Assembly: GCF_006715975.1 (NCBI RefSeq) | Contig: NZ_VFOF01000001.1 | Location: 878,001-942,000, forward strand | Source: Zymomonas mobilis | GTDB taxonomy: Bacteria; Pseudomonadota; Alphaproteobacteria; Sphingomonadales; Sphingomonadaceae | Length of the DNA: 64,000 nucleotides | Reading direction: 5' to 3' | Shown: piece after piece, positions 58,488 to 64,000 of the stretch | Layout: each line of letters starts with the position of its first letter | Position numbering within the stretch: the stretch's first letter is position 1 | Notes under the pieces: model-generated | What the model was told of the DNA's origin: nothing | Databases searched by the model: none | What the model saw: only the letters and a program-made list of their open reading frames with translations | Program-made: the position numbers and the translations under genes

Positions 58488-59767
58488 AGGAACGACATCA
58501 CAGTATGACGCCGGTAAAAGAAGGCAACCTGATAACCGCACTTGATATCGGTTCTTCTAAAATTTCTGCCCTGATTGTTGAGAAACGGGCGGACAATGTC
58601 TTGCAGGTATTGGGCAGCGGTCAGCGCGAGAGCGTTGGGGTTAGGCGCGGCTATCTTTTCGATATGGAATCGACCGAAAAAGCAGTGCGAGAAGCGGTTG
58701 AACAGGCGGAACGGATTGCGGGCACCAATATCGAATCTGTCTGGGTTTCTTTTTCTGCAGGCGGGCTGATTTCTGATCTTAGTTCGACTGAAGTCGCTCT
58801 GAATGGTCAGAGAATTGAAGAAATCCATATGGAAACCCTGTTAGCAACAGGGCGGGATGCGATTGATCCTGACGGGCATATGGTGCTTCATGCGCAACCC
58901 GCGCTTTATACTTTGGATGGGTTAAAGGGCGTTAAAAGTCCGATTGGGCTTTATGCTGATCGGCTGGGCGTTGATATCCACGTTATCGCCGCCGAACCGT
59001 CTCCGGTAAGAAATCTTGAATTGGCGGTTCGGTCTGCTCATTTGGAAGTGCAGGCGATTGTTGCCGCGCCAATTGCGGCAGGTATGTCTTGCCTTTTTGA
59101 AGAAGAACGGGAATTAGGCGTAGCGCTCGTTGAATTGGGGGCAGGGGTCACCAATGTGTCGCTTTTTGCGGGCGGGTTGCTTGTGGGGTTAGCGTCTATA
59201 CCGATGGGGGCATCCGATATCACTGATGATATCGCGGCGGCTTTTGGGACAAGGCGGTCGGATGCTGAAAGGCTGAAATGCTTTTACGGTTCGGCGCAAA
59301 GCTCACCGCGTGACAATCATGAGATGATTGATGTTGCCCCAATTGCCAATGTTGAAGACGTGATTGATCCACAACGGATAAGTCGGGCGCAATTGATCGG
59401 CGTTATCAGGAAACGGCTTGACCATTGGATGAATCATATCGCTGAAGCATTAAAATCTTTGGGATATAATGGTCCTGTCGGACGACAGGTTGTTTTAACA
59501 GGGGGAGGTGCAGAATTGAAAGGTATTGCCGATTACGCCCAGGGTGTCTTGGGGCGTTCGGTCAGAATTGGGCGACCACATGGCCTTGTAGGGCTTCCTG
59601 ATGCGCATAGCGGACCTGCTTTTGCGACTTTAACAGGACTTGTTCTTCATGCGGCTTCGGAACCTTTTGACCTTAGACCGCTTTCTTATAATAATAACAT
59701 GAGCAGTAAAAACTCTTTGATGGGATCTTTTAAACGTCTTTTTCAGATGTTTCGTCGTGAATATTAA
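58484..59767 (+). CDS. ftsA: Cell division protein FtsA
   Basis: Actin-like ATPase that ties FtsZ to the membrane. 427 residues, with TALDIGSSKISALIV (phosphate 1), GAGVTNVSLFAGG (phosphate 2), VLTGGGAELKG (adenosine motif) and a C-terminal amphipathic helix (SFKRLFQMFRREY). The ATG overlaps the ftsQ stop; a second ATG seven codons later also has a nearby ribosome-like site. Confidence 0.96.
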   Translation: MKERHHSMTPVKEGNLITALDIGSSKISALIVEKRADNVLQVLGSGQRESVGVRRGYLFDMESTEKAVREAVEQAERIAGTNIESVWVSFSAGGLISDLSSTEVALNGQRIEEIHMETLLATGRDAIDPDGHMVLHAQPALYTLDGLKGVKSPIGLYADRLGVDIHVIAAEPSPVRNLELAVRSAHLEVQAIVAAPIAAGMSCLFEEERELGVALVELGAGVTNVSLFAGGLLVGLASIPMGASDITDDIAAAFGTRRSDAERLKCFYGSAQSSPRDNHEMIDVAPIANVEDVIDPQRISRAQLIGVIRKRLDHWMNHIAEALKSLGYNGPVGRQVVLTGGGAELKGIADYAQGVLGRSVRIGRPHGLVGLPDAHSGPAFATLTGLVLHAASEPFDLRPLSYNNNMSSKNSLMGSFKRLFQMFRREY

Positions 59768-59984
59768 AAATATATTCAAAATTAAGGTTTTATCTCACAT
59801 TTTTACGTGCTTTTAATGATAGCTTCAGGCAATATAAGGTTTAGTCACTAGGTAACAGGGTGAAATAGCTTTGTTTGGTCAGATCCGGTAATCTTTTCGA
59901 TAAAGAGTAACTTGTTAAATCCGATTTTGTAGCATTGTAGCCTAGGATAAGCCTGACAAAATGTATTTGGGACGGAGAGCGTAA

Positions 59985-61397
59985 ATGACCATCGAATTCA
60001 TGCGGTCCAGTGATAGCGGCGAAGTAAGTGAACTGCCCCGGATTAGCGTGATAGGCGTCGGTGGCGGCGGCGGAAATGCCGTTGCTAATATGATTGCATC
60101 TGATGTGCAGGGTGTCGATTTTATTGTAGCGAATACGGATGCCCAAGCCTTAAATATCTCTCCGGCAGAGCAGCGGATTCAGCTTGGCCCCACGACAACC
60201 CAAGGGTTAGGTGCCGGATCAAGACCGGAAGTCGGTAAGGCTGCCGCAGAAGAAACAATCGAACAGATTCAAGAAGCTATTGAAGGGGCAAGAATGTGCT
60301 TTATCGCAGCCGGTATGGGCGGCGGTACGGGCACGGGGGCCGCTCCTGTCATTGCTAAGGTTGCGCGTGATCGGGGCATTCTGACCGTTGGTGTTGTCAC
60401 GAAACCTTTCAACTTTGAAGGTAAACGGCGCGCACGGGCAGCTGAAAGCGGTATCGAAGAACTGCAAAAGCATGTCGATACGCTGATTGTTATTCCGAAC
60501 CAAAATCTGTTCTTGATTGCCAATCCGAATACCACCTTCAAGCAAGCCTTCCAGATGGCAGATGAAGTTCTGCAGCAGGGTGTACGTGGTATTACCGATT
60601 TGATGGTTCGCCCAGGCCTTATTAATCTTGATTTTGCTGATATCCGCTCGGTTATGAGTGAAATGGGCAAAGCCATGATGGGAACCGGCGAAGCGTCCGG
60701 CGACAATCGTGCGATCGAAGCCGCAGAAAAAGCCATCGCCAATCCGTTATTGGATGGTGTGTCTATGAATGGCGCACGTGGTGTTATCGTTTCTATCATC
60801 GGTGGTGAAGATATGACCCTGATGGAAGTCGATGAAGCCGCAACCCATATCAAGGAATTGGTTGATTCAGACGCCAACATCATCTTTGGTTCGGCATTCA
60901 ATGAAGATCTTGATGGTCGTATCCGTGTTTCGGTTGTTGCAACCGGCATAGATTCCAGCAAGAAAGAAGAAGGCGAAGACGAAAAATCCTATAGCAACCC
61001 GACCAGCTCGGTTTCTGGCTATAGTTCAATGTCATCGCCTGCAGCTTCCTCCATGTCACAGCCAAGCGCGCATGTTGCGGCTCCAGCGCCTAAGGTCGCA
61101 GCGCCGCAGCCACCGGTTGAAGATGAATTGGTTCTTGGAAAAGAAGCGGTTTCACCCACTGAAAAAAAAGATAATGCAAAGGTTTCGCCTACACCGTCTT
61201 CCGATAATGGCGAAAATGCTGCTCAGGCCGGTTGGAATAACGAACCTAACCGTCCGGCTCCAAGACTGGTAAGAGAAGGCAGCACGTTATTTGAACGGAT
61301 GTCGAATATTGCGCGCGGTAATGATCGTAAAGATAATACCGAAAATCGTGGCCGTGTGGATATCCCGCAGTTCTTGAATCGTCAGGGTAACTCCTGA
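59985..61397 (+). CDS. ftsZ: Cell division protein FtsZ
   Basis: Tubulin-like GTPase that forms the division ring. 470 residues, with the GTP motif GGGTGTG at 112-118, the T7 loop [10 protein letters not shown], a variable linker rich in Ser, Pro and Ala (about 325-450), and a C-terminal peptide DIPQFLNRQ that binds FtsA. It has its own 217 bp upstream region, which probably holds an extra promoter. The ribosome site is GGAGAGC. Confidence 0.98.
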   Translation: MTIEFMRSSDSGEVSELPRISVIGVGGGGGNAVANMIASDVQGVDFIVANTDAQALNISPAEQRIQLGPTTTQGLGAGSRPEVGKAAAEETIEQIQEAIEGARMCFIAAGMGGGTGTGAAPVIAKVARDRGILTVGVVTKPFNFEGKRRARAAESGIEELQKHVDTLIVIPNQNLFLIANPNTTFKQAFQMADEVLQQGVRGITDLMVRPGLINLDFADIRSVMSEMGKAMMGTGEASGDNRAIEAAEKAIANPLLDGVSMNGARGVIVSIIGGEDMTLMEVDEAATHIKELVDSDANIIFGSAFNEDLDGRIRVSVVATGIDSSKKEEGEDEKSYSNPTSSVSGYSSMSSPAASSMSQPSAHVAAPAPKVAAPQPPVEDELVLGKEAVSPTEKKDNAKVSPTPSSDNGENAAQAGWNNEPNRPAPRLVREGSTLFERMSNIARGNDRKDNTENRGRVDIPQFLNRQGNS

Positions 61398-61427
61398 TCT
61401 CCTGATTTAATTTAAAATCAGAGAAGG

Positions 61428-61476
61428 CAGGCTGTTTAGGATAACCTTATGGTTATCTGGGCAGCCTGTTTTTTTG
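61428..61476 (+). terminator. Intrinsic terminator after ftsZ, end of the dcw cluster
   Basis: CAGGCTG and CAGCCTG bound a stem whose inner part is GATAACC / GGTTATC around a TTAT loop; T7 follows at once. Confidence 0.88.
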
Positions 61477-61591
61477 TCTTTGGAGCAAATCAGCAAGCTA
61501 TTTTCTGTAATAGTTTGCATTTAATCCGATCTTCATCTTTTTTGTCGCTTTATGCTTGCGTTCATAAACACAGTTAGCTTTTTACGGTAGC

Positions 61592-63505
61592 ATGGCTATC
61601 GATATAAAAGATTCTAAGATTGGCGACATTTCATGTCAGCCCGTTCCATCGGAATTTGTCAAAACAACGGTTTCGGCAAAAGGGAAAAAGATATCTTACG
61701 AGAAGATACGATATATTGTTAAATCAACTTGGGTATCTTTTCTGGTCTTAACGGGTGTGCCTTTCTATCCTGCGCCCCTACAGGCACAAATGTCCCAGAC
61801 GGACACCGACACGACGACTGATAAAGCAGATTTAACAGTTTATCTGCGCCGATTGGCCGCGCAACCCCATGATACCAACGCTTTGATTGGTGCTGGTCTA
61901 GCCTCTTATCGAGCCGGTGATCTCCATGCAGCCTATGGCTTCTTGTCTCGTGCCGAAACATTGGCTCCCCGTGACGGAAAAGTAAAAGCCACCTTGGGAT
62001 CAATTTTTATTCAAGAAGAAAAGCCGCAACAGGCGCTGAAATATTTTCACGATGCCATTGTGAATGGCATACCGGCCTCCGTTGTCGCCAGTGACAGCGG
62101 GTTAGCCTATGATTTGCTAGGCAATAAAGCCAAAGCCGAAGCCGCCTATACCATGGCGTTATCTTCCCATCCTGATGATGAAACAGAAAGACGTTTTGCG
62201 CTTTCTCAAGCCATTGCGGGACGGGGGAGCAATGCGCTTGCTTTGATTGATCGCCAGTTAAGACAGCAAAACCGTGCCGCATGGCGCACCCGTGCCATGA
62301 TTTTGGCATTAACGGGGGATGTTGCCGGTGCCAATGCCATTATTAAAACGACGATGCCCGCGGGTTCAGCCGATGCGATGGCCTCTTTTTTAAGTCGTTT
62401 ACCGCATTTATCCGCGTCAGAAAAAGCCGCCGCTGTCCATTTCGGTGACATGAAAGTCAAAGGTAGCCCTTCGACCTCCATTTGGGCTGGGAATGATAAA
62501 TCAGGGCCTGCCGATACCAAAGAGCCAGTTTCAGATTTTAATATTGATAGCGTATCGACAGCGAATGATGATTACACGGCAGCGGCGCAACCTATGCCGA
62601 TGGCACCGCAGACGCCAAGACCTGAAGTAGGTGAAGACCCAATCCGGTCTTTAACCGTTAAAGATGATGAGAATGATAGCGCAACGCCTAAGGTCTTGTT
62701 AAAGCCAAGAAAAACGGTGGTTGCTGATAACAAGCCTGCCACGGTGCCGCCCGTTGCAGCCGTATTGTCGAAAACAAAAGACAAAGGAAAAACGTTACCA
62801 TCTTCTGTAGCGGAGAAGGCTCCGGAAAAAGCGCTTCTTGGCATCAAGAAAACGTCTATCAGAAGTGATGCTGAAATAAAGGCCTATTGTAAGCTCACCG
62901 TTGAAAATGGTCTTAAGTTACCGGCTAAAAAGACAACAAAGGGTAAAGCTGCACCGAAAAAGACGGTTATTGTTTCTAAAACGCCCAGCAGAATAGAACT
63001 TTTGAAGATCAATCAATGTATTTCAACCCAGAAAGCCTTGGATCAGAAGGCTGAAAAAAGCCCAAATAAAAAGACCAGCAATCTGGCTGTAGAGCCAGTT
63101 GAGAAAAATCCTAAAAATATCATTGGCAAAAAAGAGGTAGTCACCAATACGCCTGCTGCTCACATCGCGGAAAAGCCTGCCGCCCATAATGTTGCAGAGG
63201 CCAAAGTCACTGCAAAATCTGCCCATGAAGCTATAAATGAGCGCTATTGGGTTCAGGTTGCAAGCGGTGAGAATAAAGCCAATCTTTTGGCGGTCTGGCA
63301 GAAATTATTGATTCGGTATCCATTGCTGAAAACAACGCAGCCTTGGACAACACCATGGCATAAGTCGCATCGTTTGTTGGCGGGGCCTTTTACCTCGGAT
63401 GAGCAGGCACAGGATTTTGTCAACAAACTGAAAAAGCATGGTTTTTCCACGATACAGTTTACTTCCCGTAAAGGCATAACGGTAGAAAGACTGACCGCGA
63501 AATGA
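61592..63505 (+). CDS. TPR and SPOR domain protein next to ftsZ
   Basis: 637 residues. A basic N-terminus of about 45 residues precedes a hydrophobic signal or anchor (about 45-65, ending PLQAQ). Residues about 80-240 hold TPR-like repeats (LHAAYGFLSRAETLAP, PQQALKYFHDAIV). A long Lys/Ala/Pro/Thr-rich linker follows, and the last 80 residues are a SPOR domain (RYWVQVASGENKANLLAVW). It should sit in the periplasm and bind septal glycan. It has the same layout as the protein at 23712-25325. Its stop overlaps the next start by four bases. Confidence 0.78.
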   Translation: MAIDIKDSKIGDISCQPVPSEFVKTTVSAKGKKISYEKIRYIVKSTWVSFLVLTGVPFYPAPLQAQMSQTDTDTTTDKADLTVYLRRLAAQPHDTNALIGAGLASYRAGDLHAAYGFLSRAETLAPRDGKVKATLGSIFIQEEKPQQALKYFHDAIVNGIPASVVASDSGLAYDLLGNKAKAEAAYTMALSSHPDDETERRFALSQAIAGRGSNALALIDRQLRQQNRAAWRTRAMILALTGDVAGANAIIKTTMPAGSADAMASFLSRLPHLSASEKAAAVHFGDMKVKGSPSTSIWAGNDKSGPADTKEPVSDFNIDSVSTANDDYTAAAQPMPMAPQTPRPEVGEDPIRSLTVKDDENDSATPKVLLKPRKTVVADNKPATVPPVAAVLSKTKDKGKTLPSSVAEKAPEKALLGIKKTSIRSDAEIKAYCKLTVENGLKLPAKKTTKGKAAPKKTVIVSKTPSRIELLKINQCISTQKALDQKAEKSPNKKTSNLAVEPVEKNPKNIIGKKEVVTNTPAAHIAEKPAAHNVAEAKVTAKSAHEAINERYWVQVASGENKANLLAVWQKLLIRYPLLKTTQPWTTPWHKSHRLLAGPFTSDEQAQDFVNKLKKHGFSTIQFTSRKGITVERLTAK

Positions 63506-64000
63506 AGATACGCTACATTCTAGCTTGCCTTGCGGTGGGCTGTCTAACCGGTTTGGGAGGCATGGCGCTCTCATGGATACTGCATGCTGTTCAGCATATC
63601 GCTTATGGCTATAGCTTGCAGCATGTCATTAGCGAAGAAAGCTTCTTGAGGGGCAGTATCGCCGCAGCGCCTTTAAGACGGTTATCTGTGCTTGTTTTTT
63701 GTGGTGCTGTGGTCGGAATCGGTTGGGGCTTACTCCGTCATTTCGGTTCGCGTTTGGTCTCGATACCGCAAGCGGTAGCGGCCAATAAAAGTGTGATGCC
63801 TTTTTGGACGACTTTAATCCATGTCCTGTTGCAGATTGTGACGGTTGGCTTGGGTTCCCCTTTGGGACGGGAAGTAGCGCCTCGTGAATTGGGTAGCCTT
63901 ATCGGTGAGAAATTCGCTTTTTTAGGCCATTTATCTGAAAATCAACGGCGGATTTTAGTAGCCTGCGGGGCAGGAGCAGGCTTGGCATCCGTCTATAATG
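63502..64000 (+). CDS. ClC-family chloride channel/transporter, N-terminal part
   Basis: The first 166 residues of a gene cut by the window end. The ATG overlaps the SPOR stop (ATGA). Membrane helices are seen at the start (ILACLAVGCLTGLGGMAL), near 65-85 and near 105-125. The block GLGSPLGREVAPRELG matches the ClC selectivity region; the Glu of GRE is the gating/proton glutamate position in ClC exchangers. ClC proteins move chloride or fluoride, usually in exchange for protons. The rest lies outside the window. Confidence 0.85.
   Translation, partial: MKIRYILACLAVGCLTGLGGMALSWILHAVQHIAYGYSLQHVISEESFLRGSIAAAPLRRLSVLVFCGAVVGIGWGLLRHFGSRLVSIPQAVAANKSVMPFWTTLIHVLLQIVTVGLGSPLGREVAPRELGSLIGEKFAFLGHLSENQRRILVACGAGAGLASVYN

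Noticed and set aside
60269-60961. 230-codon frame antisense to ftsZ
   Set aside because: Long only because the conserved plus-strand codons lack stop complements; Ser/Pro/Arg-rich shadow composition.

Overview
The window reads as chromosomal DNA of an alphaproteobacterium of the sphingomonad line, most probably Zymomonas mobilis. The reasons are moderate GC with AT-rich intergenic regions, the back-to-back fmt-truA / recR-def block, a complete alphaproteobacterial division and cell wall (dcw) cluster, and a membrane sugar/polyol dehydrogenase set. The species call rests on recall of gene content and order, not on a search. No rRNA, tRNA, CRISPR array, prophage or complete insertion sequence was seen.

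Layout. 1-2.0 kb: the end of a TolC/NodT-type outer membrane efflux protein and a LysR regulator. 2.0-6.0 kb: gatCAB (amidotransferase for mischarged tRNA), divergent from ruvX. 6.2-10.0 kb: a Tat-exported small subunit, an FAD/GMC large subunit and a triheme cytochrome c, which together form a periplasmic dehydrogenase feeding electrons to the respiratory chain. 10.1-10.5 kb: a broken small lipoprotein gene. 10.7-12.9 kb: pyrB with a dihydroorotase-like partner lacking the metal-binding HxH motif. 13.1-16.7 kb: a secreted prolyl oligopeptidase and an SDR oxidoreductase. 17.0-23.4 kb: a four-gene HlyD / RbbA-like ABC fusion / ABC-2 permease / NodT exporter. 23.7-32.5 kb: a minus-strand run of a TPR-SPOR protein, argC, an NlpC/P60 hydrolase, an M17 aminopeptidase, rimO, a DUF167 protein, truA and fmt. 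32.7-35.3 kb: recR, def and rmuC. 35.3-36.0 kb: two small secreted Cys-rich proteins, one of only 54 residues. 36.2-41.5 kb: queD, a frameshifted ugd, purL and cysK. 41.6-43.3 kb: a small membrane protein and a 1.3 kb AT-rich gap. 43.3-61.4 kb: the dcw cluster from rsmH to ftsZ, fifteen genes on one strand and most of them overlapping. 61.6-64.0 kb: a second TPR-SPOR protein and the start of a ClC channel.

How the genes work together. The dcw genes carry out peptidoglycan precursor synthesis (murE, murF, mraY, murD, murG, murC, murB, ddl) and septation (ftsL, ftsI, ftsW, ftsQ, ftsA, ftsZ); the TPR-SPOR proteins and the NlpC/P60 protein are likely wall-associated partners. gatCAB, fmt, def, truA and rimO all serve translation. 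The efflux operon is a self-contained tripartite export system.

The most notable observations are three A-run indels that break two genes, a previously overlooked His/Cys-rich secreted micro-protein, a C10 tract inside a SPOR gene, complementary degeneration in the two ATPase halves of the ABC fusion, and an AT-rich gap ahead of rsmH that holds a MITE-like inverted repeat and a row of hairpins.
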